Of a stretch of 64,000 nucleotides of DNA, positions 24,964-36,587 are shown piece after piece; positions within the stretch are counted from its first letter, which is position 1; every line of letters starts with the position of its first letter. A model generated the notes under the pieces. The model ran no database searches. It had not been told where the DNA came from and was given only the letters and a program-made list of their open reading frames with translations. Source of the DNA: Cephalotrichum gorgonifer (taxonomy: Eukaryota; Ascomycota; Sordariomycetes; Microascales; Microascaceae); assembly GCA_900312665.1 (NCBI GenBank), contig ONZQ02000006.1:701981-765980 (forward strand), read 5' to 3'. The translations under genes and the position numbers were made by a program.

Positions 24964-26177
24964 CTTGGGGAGGCGAGAGCGATCCTGTCGTCTCCGACTG
25001 GCTCTGCTCCGGTTTTCTAGGGAGTGAGAACAAGCAAGTGGTCGGGTGAGTTGATAGGATGAGATACCAAGACTTCAATTAAATTGCAGCATGGCCAATA
25101 CACGCCGATATGAGTGTACTACGACAGAGGGCACAAGACGTGAGAGACCAGTGACGGCATCTGTCGGAGGGTTTATATATTTGCATCTTCAAGGGGGCGG
25201 CGTGGCTGCCTGTCCCACGATGCATTGTGGCTTACAGTGCCGCAATCATTGGCGCGGCACTGTCTGTCATACGGCCCTCTTTTGCTCCGTCTTCTGACTC
25301 CTGCTCCGTGGCTCCCTCCGTGGTCCGGACCCACCTCCAAAGTCTAAATACTCCACTCTCAACTAATATTAGGAGTCCATCCGGCCAGGGATATTCAGCC
25401 TTTTCGGACAAGGAATAATGTGATGAAATGCCTTTGCCTGCTCGACACCTTGCCCATACCTAACACCCCGGTCGTCTGCTCCCAAACATAGCCAGCGGAC
25501 TCCTCGGGAGTGACCAAAGTCGGCCACGAAGATGGATGCGGCAGGCACTAATAGCTCAAGTTCAACAGGTCCATTTTATTAAGCATGGTAGACGACCTCG
25601 AACAACAAGAACAAGAGATCAGATATCAGAGACCAATCAGACAGGACACCAAAAATAGCCAACAAATAACAATCATCCACCTCCTCGAGACCCAACTCCG
25701 GAAACCAGCCCCAGCCTCAACGCTGCCCCTGCTTGCCAGAGGGAAAGTAGCCCAAGGTGTTCGGCGTGGTCGAGGTCTTGATCTCGTGCCGGGTTCCCTT
25801 CGGAGGGTCAATCTCGCTCAATCGGCTTGTATGAAAAAAAACGCACAACCTTGTTTTCTAGTGGTATCTTGGTTGGGAGAAGAATAGTAAGAGAAAGAAG
25901 GAGAGAAGAAATAAAACCCCCAAAACGGCAACACTGCGCGCCCATTACAATAGAGAAATTTGATGTCAGGTAGTTGAAAGACAAAAAAGCCAAACAAAAG
26001 GGTAAAACGGCAACGGGGTATTGAACGATCTGCTTGTAGTATATCCCGGCACCTCCCTCGTCGAATCAATCGAGTTAGATGGTACCCTCAGATTTTTTCA
26101 TGCGCGAGTCAACGTGAGAAACATGGCTGTGGCTGGTTGGGACGGACGCCGCCCCTTGAGCGAGCTGGATCCCCCGC
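24964..26177. other. Intergenic, no supported gene
   Basis: Holds the upstream region of the Mug/TDG glycosylase gene and the downstream region of the msb1-like gene (both minus strand). Reading frames are short and mutually overlapping, and no RNA gene is recognised. Confidence 0.5.
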
Positions 26178-26191
26178 TTAGTAGCGGGGGA
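26170..26191. repeat. GC-rich hairpin spanning the stop codon of the msb1-like gene
   Basis: CCCCCGC (26171-26177) and GCGGGGG (26184-26190) pair around a TTAGTA loop, with a T-A pair extending the stem by one. The minus-strand stop codon TAA (26178-26180) lies in the loop. The stem is 8 bp and nearly all G-C. Confidence 0.75.
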
Positions 26192-29100
26192 CTCCATTTC
26201 GGGCTCCGGGTCCGCTGGTGTCCTCCATGTTGCCCGTCAACTCGGCAACTCTCGCCTTGATGCGTGCCACACGGGACTCGATTGCTATTGCAAGATGAAA
26301 TGTTAGCGTTTACTCACACAAGTACCATACGAATCGGGACAAAGCGAGAGAAAGCTACGTACTCTCCTCTCCGCTGGTCTCGTCATCGCCGTCATGCTTC
26401 GACACAGTATCCTGCTTCGGTAGAGCCTCCCGCTGCTTCTCAAGAGCCTCTTGCTGCGCCGCTCTCTCGGCCGCATTCTTGCGGATCTGCGCCCACCGGT
26501 CCAGGGCCGGGATAGACTGTGGCTGCTGAGCCTCGCTCAACCTATCGCTCGACCGCTTGGGCACGGGAATCAATGGTTCCCCTACTTCCCTAGCCCGGCG
26601 GGAAATCGGTGGTGGAAGGGCGTCATCCGTATCGCTGTCATCCCCAACGAAGGCGGGCTGCTCCGTGAGAGGCCCTTGGTCAAATCTAGCGAACTCCTTG
26701 TTCGCGTCCGCCACATCATCCGCGTCAGGCTCCGAGTTCGAGTGCATCGATGGGTTGTACGTCGGTTCCGTATACGTCGGTTCGGTGAAGGGGGCGGGAG
26801 CGGGCTTCGTCGGCGTCCGAGCTTCTTCGATCCTTATCGGAGACGGCGAGACGGGCGCGGGAGCGGGGGCGGCCGCAGGAGCAGGAGCAGGAGCAGGAGT
26901 AGGAGCAGCCGCAGCCACAGGGGCGGAAGGAGCACTTGCGGTAGGAGTGGTAACGTCTCGCTCCTGCTGGAGCATACCATTCAGCTCGGCAGCGGCATTA
27001 TCGGGGACCTTGGATGCCCGGTTCTTGCGGCCGAACAATTTCCTGAGGCCACCACTGCTGGGAGGCGTAGGAGGAGGGGCCGCGACCGGAGCCTTCTCCT
27101 TTTGGAGCTTCTTGTGCTTCTTGCTGTCCGGGCTGCCGGCCTCGAGGGACGCTTTGTTCTCCACAGGCGCTACTGCGGCGTCATCCACATCATTCTTGGC
27201 TGGTGGGATTGGCGAGCTAGCCTCCGCTCGTTCGGCGGGATGGACGCCCTGAGGGGCCTCGAGCCCCTTTTCCGTGATCTGAGGCTCCTGATCGGGGGTC
27301 GCAGGCCTAGCGCCATTCGTTGCCGTATGCCCGTTGGCCCGCGACGGAGAGCGTTCAATCCCACGGCCGGCACTGGAATCTGCTAGATAGGCAGTCTTGA
27401 TAGCCTCCTTGTCGTACTTGCTGGCCCACTTCATCGCATGCGACGCCTCGTTCACAATCGCCGGCTGCAGGGTCATGATGCTGGTGGTTTTCAGGTGATC
27501 TTCGTCAGATCTACCTCGACGTTCTGCCTGCAGCCTGTCCTCCTCGTGGTTCTGCTTTGCCTGAAGCTGAGCTGCGGCTGCCTGGATTCGTGCATGCTGA
27601 TCGGGACCGATGCTCGTCTTGCTGAGGCCGAGAGGGTGGTTCTGGTTGAAACCCTTGTCAAGAGTCTGTTTGCCCGCCGTAGACTTCCTTCGGTTTAGGC
27701 CCTTCCCACGCCGCGTCCAGCTGAAGAAGCCCTTCTTCTTCTCGGCAATGTATGCGCCGGCATCGGGTTCTGGCCCGGAGCCCACCACCATCTCCTCCAT
27801 GATCAACCACTTGGCAAGCTTGATGTTCGTCTCGACAACGGCACATCGGCCGAACGCCGACTTCCTCTCCGCTGTCTCCTCGGGTGCCAGACTGCACATC
27901 CAGACCCACCAGAAGGCATCATCTAACTCGACATGAGTGATGCTAGCGAGCTCGCCAGGTTCCACGGTACGATCCGATTCCAATCTCGGACGGTGGGACT
28001 GAGAGCTTCGTTGCCGCACCGTAGTCTCAATGCGCGGTAGTGCCTTTTCAGGGGGTAGCAACGTATTTGTTTGCCTCCCGCCGTTTTCGTCGACAAATCC
28101 ACTAGACATGAAATCAGCCCACGAGGGGGTCGTCGGCCGTGCCAGCCCATTGCCAGTGGCGGGGGTTGACCTTAACGACATAGCTGGCTTCCGTGGGAAG
28201 CCGCTCTCATCGTCCTCATCGTCTTCCTCGAGCGTCGTCGTAAATCCAATATCCTCGAACCGGGACCATGATGCGTCTCGCAAACTAGTCGAGTGCTTGG
28301 AGCTCGATACTTGGGACTGATTTGACGATGAGATTGCCCTTAGGACTCGGCGGCACTCCTCGGTCAAGGCCTGAACAGGGTCGTCATACTCGGAGTATTC
28401 GCTCAGACCCCTATCATCGTCGCGGTATTGGAAGTGGTTGCCACGGCGCAGGAGCGCGAAGGGCGTCGGGGAGACAGTGTCGACGTGCATCAGCACTTTG
28501 TTTGTGGTAGACTGCATGAGACTCGGCCGCTGCGGAGGGTATTCAGTTTCCTGCAGAAGCTTCTGCAACGACATGGGTAGCATTGTGATGCCCGTGACTT
28601 GGCCCTGGGGAGATAGCGATCTCAGATAGGCGAAAAACAGGTGGCTCGTGGCATCGGCAGCACTATGCGTCGCGAGAATATTAACAGCCGAGACCAACAA
28701 GATGGAGGGGCGCCCTAAGGCAGGAGCGGAACTCACTTGATCCAGGTCTTATAGCCCCCGTCGAAGCCACTACCGCTATCCTTGTGCTCGAAGGCCCACC
28801 ATGCAGCCATTCGAGAGAGCTTGCGCCCACCAAAGCCATTCGTCTTGCCGTGAGCGGCAATAGCTGACAAGAGATCGAAGAAGTCAAATATGATGCAGGA
28901 CCTCGCACCATTGTCGACGCTGAGGGGAATAAAGGTCTTGAAGGAATCGCGGGCCATATTGGAGTCTTCGGAACGGTCAGCCGGATTAGGGATTCGGATT
29001 CAAGGCCTGGCAGACGGACCACGCCTAGACCTAGAGGGGTATGGACATACCTTGCTCTCCTACTTTAAATAGTTCATACGCATCCCAGCCGACAACGCCG

Positions 29101-29642
29101 CCTGATAACCTGCTCCAGCACCACTTGACGATGCCCGAAATAACCTAACCCAACATTAATGCGATGAAGGCGCGCAAGCTGTGACGAACCGAAATCACAT
29201 ACCATAACCTCAGTCATACGCAGCTCCTGGGCCAGCGTTTCACCGCGGATAGACTGAGACGGGTCGAAGAAGTGGCGTATAAAAGTCCGCACGGCGCTCG
29301 GGTCGGACGCAGGTCGGAAAGGCAGGAGGAGGAATGGGTGGCGCAGAGCTGCAGCAAACAAGGTCCTGTGTTAGCAATGGTGCAACCGATACGAAAGGGG
29401 CGATGGGCGCATGGGACCGAATGTAGTGTTGCGAGACGGGGCCAGTAGTCGTCGTACATACCTCGCGACTTGAGCTCCTCAGTGCACCGTCTGATCAACT
29501 CCTGGATCTCTTCGGGCTCGACGGAGGTCCGGGCAGAGGCGTCGGCCCATCGCTGGGGTGCTGCCTCGCCAGCATCGGTCGATTCGCCTTTCTTGGATTT
29601 CTTGCCATCACGGCTCCTGAAGCGAGAGAAGAAGCCCGCCAT
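26178..29642 (-). CDS. Msb1/Mug8-domain morphogenesis protein
   Basis: Six exons: 29462-29642, 29203-29348, 29051-29144, 28737-28965, 26363-28662 and 26178-26284, giving 1018 residues. The N-terminal region, spread over the first five exons, matches the fungal Msb1/Mug8 RhoGAP-like domain (DUF1708). Conserved blocks are EEIQELIRRCTEELKSR, KWCWSRL..VVGWDAYELF, FIPLSVDNGARSCIIFDFFD, RMAAWWAFEH and SHLFFAYLRSLSP. The rest is long and mostly disordered. It includes basic SWTRRGKG stretches, a Pro/Ala run (PAPAPAPAAAPAPAP), and a short final exon with coiled-coil-like ESRVARIKARVAELTG. Yeast Msb1 links Rho1/Cdc42 signalling to polarised growth, and a similar role is inferred here. The last exon (A|CA junction, GTACGT donor) is my own reconstruction; without it the protein would stop four residues later. 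Confidence 0.88.
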
Positions 29643-32600
29643 TGTTTGTCGTAGTGACGTATGAAACTAGGCGCCGCGGATTGAGTCTGAGACACGACTC
29701 AGCTAGTGGGAAAGAAAGAAGATTCGAGACAGGTCGGCGGGCCAAATTGACGTGGGGGCAAGAATCGCGGTGCGAGACGAGTCTCAGTCAACTAGAAAAT
29801 CAGAGACACGTTGTTAGGCATGGCGAACGGGAAAAAGCAATCGATGTTTCGCGAAGGGTATGCATGCGGAGGAAGGACACGCACTGAAATGAAAGTAGTA
29901 GCAGTTGAGATGTCGAAGGCAATGGCACCAGCACCGAGGCCTGAGGCGCGAGCGCCTGATGTACAGACAACCCGAGTTGTATAGAATGGATGGTTGATAA
30001 AAATACGGGAAGGGTAAATTGGGTGACGACCGGAGAATTGTTTGTTCAATTTGGGGCGAAGGTATCGTGGACGAGAGAAGAGAAAGGAAAAAAAAGTCGC
30101 GACTACCACTAAGGCACCTGCGAAAGGGAAATGAGGGAGGGGCGTGGCTGAAGAAAACGGGAACGAGGAGAATAAGTGAAACAGAAGGGAAGGCGCGGAT
30201 GCGAATAATAGCGATTCCGAATGGATGGATGCTTGGAAGGGAAGAGGGAAGGAGTGAAAACGGGGTACACAGTCCAAGTGGACAAGAAAGAACGAATGAC
30301 AAGATGGAGAGAGGGGAAAGGAGGGATGGAAAGACGATGGGGGGTGGTTCGAGATTATCACAGGTAATATGATTCAGGGGTCAATTGGGTATTTTGGAAT
30401 CCATCTCGTCGAATTAATATTGGGCGTTCCCAGTCAGGCCGGGGTTTCTCGTCCTCTCTCCATTAGGTCCCTCTTGAGGTCTCTGGTCCCACCTGCCATG
30501 GTTGCGCTGTCCATGTCCCACGCGCATACCCATGCCGAGATTGTACAAGAACAAGTACAAGAGGCTACATTTGTGCTTCAGCTGGATTACGACCTTGGCG
30601 CTGCGATTTGTATGGTGAAACGCCCGATTCGGGGCTGCTCTGCGCGTTCTTCATGTGCAGATAGTTGTACATGTACCGTCGTACTGATGTACCATCTCCA
30701 CAAATTCAGGTACGGCGTGTGGTTGAGATTGAAGCTACTCTGAAGGTTTGTACACCTTGGGTTGGTTTGTCCCAATTTGGCTTAGCCGAAACCCTGGCAT
30801 CGACCAAGACCCCTACCCGGACTACGAGGCGTGTCTCAAGCGCGATGAGCGCATGAAGCTACGGAGTACTGTTGAGATAATGGCTCTTGCTCCAGGTGAA
30901 GCCTCAATTCTTCGACCGTTGGACCGCCCGTTTCTCTTCGCTCGTGGATGTGCGCGGGAATATTGTCAAATTAATAGATCCTCCATATACTCTCCTAAAG
31001 CTTGACCTGAGGACGGACGAGTACTTATAGCAAGTTGCGATATATGCATGTGTTGTCCATGTACAAATAATCTATAGCAGTGCCCGTATCCTTCTAGCGC
31101 GGTCCCCTAGCCGTCACCGCATGGCGGGGTCTCACCAGCGTAAACTAAGCAAGATTCACCCAACATCCGATATTAGACAAATTGCGTGCATGAAACCCTT
31201 CTTCACCGGACTGAACTCTGAATCATGACAAACACTCTGACATGCCGAATCGCAACTTCAGTCCCCACCGGATCAAGATCTGTCACGCCGTATGTATCCC
31301 CCCGCCTTCCCGCAGCAAACTCTCCAGCCACTACGGGTACAAGTGTTACTTTGAGCTCTCACCCTTTCGGCCACTAATGTCGCCGATCGGTCGTATCCAC
31401 CAACCTTAGTAGCGCAAACTAGATGACCAGTCTACTTCTAACGTCATCCTTGTATTCCAATTGTGTTAAAACACCCAAGGTGCCGGCGAGAACATACGAA
31501 GCGAAGCATTTTACTTTTCTGTTCTTCTTCTTTGTTTTTCACCTGTATAAGTGTTCCTTCAACCTCGAGACGAGAACGAAGGATGAGCCACCCCCCCTCG
31601 AACGCCATCTATTGGCCACGGTTGGTCCTGAGGTTGGGCTGTGATAGATGAGTTGGCCTTGGACGGTGCCAACACATCCCTATCCCTTCCTCTCGACCCC
31701 CCACCCCTGCAAAGAACCACAGATGACCACCCTTCGATCGCCAATGCTCCAGCAAATCCCTACCATTGGCTTGTCAATCCAGGTTCTCGTCACCAGCTTG
31801 CTCCGCATCCAATGTGAGCTGGCAGAAGCAGTACGCGTCCCCACTGCATGGAATGACGGAGTCGGTCCTACGGGAACGTACCATACTATTTATAACATTG
31901 ATAGGGCAAGAATCGCATACCGGTGAAACCCCGTCAGGATGGTTGTACCGTCTCCGGGCGCCGTTTATTTGTCCTACTGTTGAACACCTGAGCAGAACTC
32001 ATGCGGGATCCTGTCCGTCATTGTGGCTTGTCTAGTTGAACGGGGCATGTGGGCGGCTTAACTTTCCAAGAGATTCTTTTTTACTATGGACAATAATTTG
32101 TCTCCTCCAACCGTATGTTTTCTCGAAGCCTCAGTATCCACCTGCTTTGGCCTTACCGTCTCGGGACGACTAAACCACCCCCCGGCCTCCACAAACCAAC
32201 ATTTCGATAGAAATAGGCCCAAGGGAGAATGCAGTTACCCCCAAGCGGCCCTCTCCATCATCCTGCGCCGGACTACACGGATTCTAAGTAGCCGGGGACG
32301 GGGCTCCGAGATGCAAGCCTATCGGTGACCCCCCCAATTCGAGACAAGAATTGAACATCCCGAGCTCTCAGCACGTGAAGATAATATAGAATACGGTTCC
32401 GACACTGGTAGACCGGTAGTTCATGCGGGGACGGGGCAAAAAAAAAAACCTCCAACGGCCGGAGATATCTTACCCACCCGCAGCACACACTCCCCCCTCA
32501 CAGAAATTAAATATTATATATGGCTTCGGAGATATAGCCGGCGGAAACACCCGGCCCTCCCGCCCCCGGGTCTTCAATCCCCCTTTCGAGCGGCATTGAT

Positions 32601-33309
32601 AGGGCCGTTAGAGATGATGCTTGGGATTGCGTCGCGTGTAGAGCTTGGCGGCAAACTTAATGTCATGTTCGGTGTAGATTCTTGAGTACATATGGGGTCG
32701 CTTGGAGAGGATAATTCATGAGGAGGGAGCGCAGACAGGGCAGAGATGCTAGCTATTTATGCATTGTAAGAGCACCTTGATCCTCATAAATAGATACGTC
32801 TCTTGAAGTGCAAGTATCTGGGAGTGAAGAAACGTGGGTATACTGAGAGCGAGTTCATTCTCATGCAGCCCCAGTAACACTCCTTAACTACAGACCATGT
32901 ACTACGTGTAGGCAGATCCGCCCGCTGGGTACCTGGGGACGCTGGAAGCTCATTCCTACATATCCTCTTGTTTATCATGACTTAGAGGCTGAAAACGGCA
33001 GCTTCGTTTCGTTCAGTTGGGACAAGATAATTGAGACTCATCCACCCAAGCTCGTGGTATATATTACTCTGGAATATTACAATTCTACGAGTGCTATGCC
33101 ACCCGCAAGACTGCAGAAGAAATACAACGATAAACGCCTTTCCAACCCGGACAGACATAAGAAAGCAGTCGCCTGCAGAGGCGAGACAGTTATCTTCGAA
33201 AATCCCCTAATATGACGAACAGAACCTCGCATAATCAGCTAGTCAACAGCATGGAGTAATCAGACAGACAACGCCGCGCAGTCAACAAGATGGGAATCAC
33301 TCGCTATCC
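29643..33309. other. Intergenic, about 3.7 kb, no supported gene
   Basis: The part next to 29643 is the promoter side of the msb1-like gene and is purine-rich on the plus strand (30020-30350). The part next to 33309 is downstream of the uracil-DNA glycosylase gene. Between them I see only short overlapping frames. There is one TACGGAGTA word at 30860-30868 and a CAAGTACAAG word near 30550. No RNA gene or mobile element is recognised. Confidence 0.45.
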
Positions 33310-34603
33310 CTAAGCCTCCACGTTCTCCTTGTTTGAGGTCTTCGCGTCTACATCCGCCTTAGCCTCCACCTTGCCCTCCTTCACCTTGACCGCCTCCTTC
33401 GCCAGATTCGCAGCCGTCGCGTTCTCAATAGAGGCAAGCTCCTCCTCCGTTAAAAGATCGTCCTCGTCGACGTCCTCGTCCTTCTTAGCCTCGACCTTCT
33501 TCACCTCGACCTCCTTCACCTCGACCTTCTTCTCATCGATCTTCTTCTCCTCAACCTCGGCCTCAACCTTCTTCGCTTGAGGGCTGAGATCCCAGTCAAT
33601 CTCGCTCCCGGGCCCGTATTTCTCCACCAGCCACTGGTTCGCCTTCTTGAAGTGCCCGCACGTGAAGAAACCCCTGGAGGCGCTCAGCGGGCTCGGATGC
33701 ACCGACTTCAGCACGAGGTGCTTGGTGGTATCCACCTTCTTCGCCACCATGCCCGCGGGCGTCCCCCAGGCCATGTACACCACTCCGCGGGTCCTCCGCG
33801 CGGCTACGATGTCGATGATGCGCTGAGTGAGGCGCTCCCAACCCCGGTTGGCGTGGCTCTTGGCGTCGTGGGCGCGGACGGTGAGGCACGTGTTGAGGAG
33901 CAGGACGCCGCGGTCAGCCCAGGGGGTCAGGAGGCCGGCCCTGTTGGGTGGCGGCTTGAAGTCCGGGTAGTCGTTCTTGAGGGCGATGTACATGTTCTTG
34001 AGGGAAGGGGGAGCCGGAGTGGGGGGCCGGACGGAGAAGGCGAGGCCGTGGGCCTGGTTGTGGTTGTGGTACGGGTCCTGGCCAATGATGACGACCTTGA
34101 CGGTATGGAAGGGGGTGTGGCGGGACCTGTTTAATGAGGAAACGCTTCTTAACATTGGGAGGTCCCGGGGCGTATAGTTGGGGAAGTGCGGCAAGGTACA
34201 ACCGTCGCATCCTCTCTGGAAAAGGCAGAGGCCATGTTCGGTGATGGGGACGATCTACTTACCACGAGTAGATGTCCTCCCTGGGAGGGAACACCTTCTT
34301 TCCCGCGTTCTCCTCCCTATCCAGGAACTTCTTGAGCTCAAGGAACTCCTTCGTGACAATATCGTCCTTCAAGACTGCCAGCCAGCTCTCATCCATTGTG
34401 TCGATCTCCAGCTTCAACAGGCTCCTCTGCTCCGCGGTGAGCCCCGCTACCCACTTCTCCTTGTCGAACTTCGGGGGTGCCGCCGGCGTCGCCGGGGCCC
34501 CCTTGGGCGCGGTGAAGAAGGACATGAGGTTGCCGTTTTGCTTGGGCTTCTTGGCGTCGGGGCTGGAGCCGTTTGTCGCAGCTTTCCGCTTGAGGGTGGA
34601 CAT
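33310..34603 (-). CDS. UNG1: Uracil-DNA glycosylase, family 1 (UNG), with extended C-terminal tail
   Basis: Two exons, 34263-34603 and 33310-34126, encode 385 residues. The intron splits Trp114 and has GTAAG/ACAG ends. The catalytic domain shows the family-1 motifs: GQDPYHN (residues 129-135, catalytic Asp131), the uracil-recognition strand LLLNTCLTV (Asn192) and the DNA-binding loop HPSPLSA (His257 on). The N-terminus is nuclear-type, with a basic run KRKAATN...AKKPK and a PCNA-binding-like NGNLMSFF (residues 23-30, Asn in place of the usual Gln). Normal UNG proteins end just after the IDWDL segment. Here about 91 extra residues follow, a Lys/Glu/Val-rich stretch then DVDEDDLLTEEELASIENA. 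The enzyme removes uracil from DNA to start base excision repair. The reading frame also stays open upstream of the ATG to 34867 without another ATG. Confidence 0.95.
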
Positions 34604-36587
34604 TGTGGGAGGTGGGAAATAGGTGAGGCTGGTGGTGACCCTGAGGACTAGCGAGATCTGGGGGCGTGGGCGGTTGAAAGTACTCCTAGGCAGAAGCGGT
34701 GTGAGTGAAGGTGGGTGAAGGTGCAGCGGAGCGAAGCGGATCACGGTTGCGGCTGAGTGGGTTATTTGGTTTGAGTGTGGGTATGCAGACTGGGTAATGG
34801 ATTCGTTAAATGATCTTGCCTGTTGCAAGATGCACTTGTTCTTCGGAACGAAGATATGGTTCGGCAAGAGTGATAGCGGCGTGGGGAAGTATGACAGTCG
34901 GACGAGGTGGGTGGGATTCAGGGATCAGATCCTACAATGGATGCGGAGGGGCTGAGGGCGGAGTGAGGATAAGCCGATGCCGAAGCACGATGTGGGGATG
35001 TTGGAAGGGAATACTCCTTAATGAAATGAAGTGGGCATAGATAGCAAATTCGGGAAGGGGAAAATATCTAAGGGAAGGGAGAAGCGAGCGGCTGAATCAC
35101 CCCCTTTTTTTTTTTTCCCTGCGTCTTTCTCTGAGGACCAAACCCCAGTAATTACTTCTCGGCATGCGAGGAAAGCGTAGGCTGAAAAATCAGATGGGGT
35201 CTGAACAGGGGGAAGGGAACTCGCGACCCGCGTTGGGACTGGGGCTATTAGAACGCGTTTTGAGAAAAAGCACTTTACGCGCGGTTGCATTGCGCTAGTA
35301 TGTCAGCCCCCACGAAATCAGCTCTCCACTCTCCACTCTCCACCAGAAGTCGATCGCCAACCTCACAAGGCGAGCGATATCAGCTGGGGTTGGGTGCTTG
35401 CACTTCGCATCCGGGCTGGACTGGTCTGAGTTCCGAGTTCACATGAAATGGAGGTAATAAAGTAGTAAAATGTTGGCGTGGGAGAATTTATATGGGGCGG
35501 TGCGCAGATGCGGTACCCGGTCGAGTTCATCTCCGGCCAGTGGTGCATCCCTCCAGCTGCGTAGTCGCCTGCCCGCCACAGGGTCTCGAATATTCGATTT
35601 CAGCAAGTAGATAGAAAATAGAATGTACACCAGTGAGAAAAGTATTTCTGGGGTTATGGTTATATCTTTGCAGCATAAGAGCATGTGGAAGATGGCCTAG
35701 TGTTAAAAGGTTGGTGGCGGGTCTAAGAAACATAAGGTTCCGAATAGTGTCATCTAACCTCTTCCCAAAACCCCCGCCGAAAAAAAAAATAGACGCCTCC
35801 CTTGGCCGGGGTGCCCGTGTCCGGGTCCCGACTGTCGGTTGCGCGTCCGCGGGACCACTACCCTGATAGCTCCGGGAGCGGGGATCTCCTAGGCGGATAT
35901 TTCTGGCTTTTCACGACCATCTTGCTTTACTCGATCCCTGGGCACCGGCGGTCGCCCCAGCCGCTCAGCATGCATCGAACCCCCTATCCGATCCGATAAT
36001 CGAACAGGGGCGTTGGTGCTTCCGCTTCGGAGCTTCCTCACAGATCTACCGCCAGGACATCTCTGCTTCTTGGTGCTAGATAGGATCGGAGATGTCAAAT
36101 ACAAGGGATACTGCTTTCCCAGAATGGCTGTTGCCTTCCGAAACGGGACGGTAGTCTTGGGGGAAGGTGCGACGGGCGTGCCTTCCCTTGTTGGAACTCT
36201 GTAGGGGCCGCGGCGCGATGGGTGCCGGCTTGCCTATGGACTGGAGGACCTGGCCGCAACATCCCGGAAGAACAGAGAACAACTACAACGTAGTACACCA
36301 TCAAGGTGGAGGTGGGAATCAAGTGGGAAGTATGGTTATGTTGTACATTAGCCTCTAGTCTAGTTGAAATCAAACCGGCTCGCCGTCCCTGTCTTTCCCT
36401 AATCCAAACGCCTGGCAATGCTAAATGGGAGATGTACAGAAGAAGACGCAACAGATATGCAATCCGCGTCTTCGTCTCAGAAAAGCCACACCCGCCATTA
36501 CCCGCTGAGCCTCTTCTCAGGCTAGAGCCCAGCCAGTCCCTATCCCCGTGCCGCGGCCGCTATTCCTTCCGGGAAACAACGTCATAC
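34604..36587. other. Intergenic, no supported gene
   Basis: The proximal part is the upstream side of the UNG gene, where the UNG frame stays open for 88 codons without an ATG (34604-34867). The rest lies downstream of the carrier gene. Other frames are short and unsupported. A poly-T run is at about 35104-35116 and a poly-A run near 35780. Confidence 0.5.

Noticed and set aside
23954..24998. Out-of-frame 374-codon and 272-codon frames over the Mug/TDG gene
   Set aside because: Both are shadows of the glycosylase coding strand in other frames, with Pro/Arg/Gly-rich composition and no motif.
29792..30361. 189-codon minus frame upstream of the msb1-like gene
   Set aside because: Phe/Ser/Pro-rich translation of a purine/pyrimidine tract. 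It lies where the promoter is expected and a second frame is equally open.
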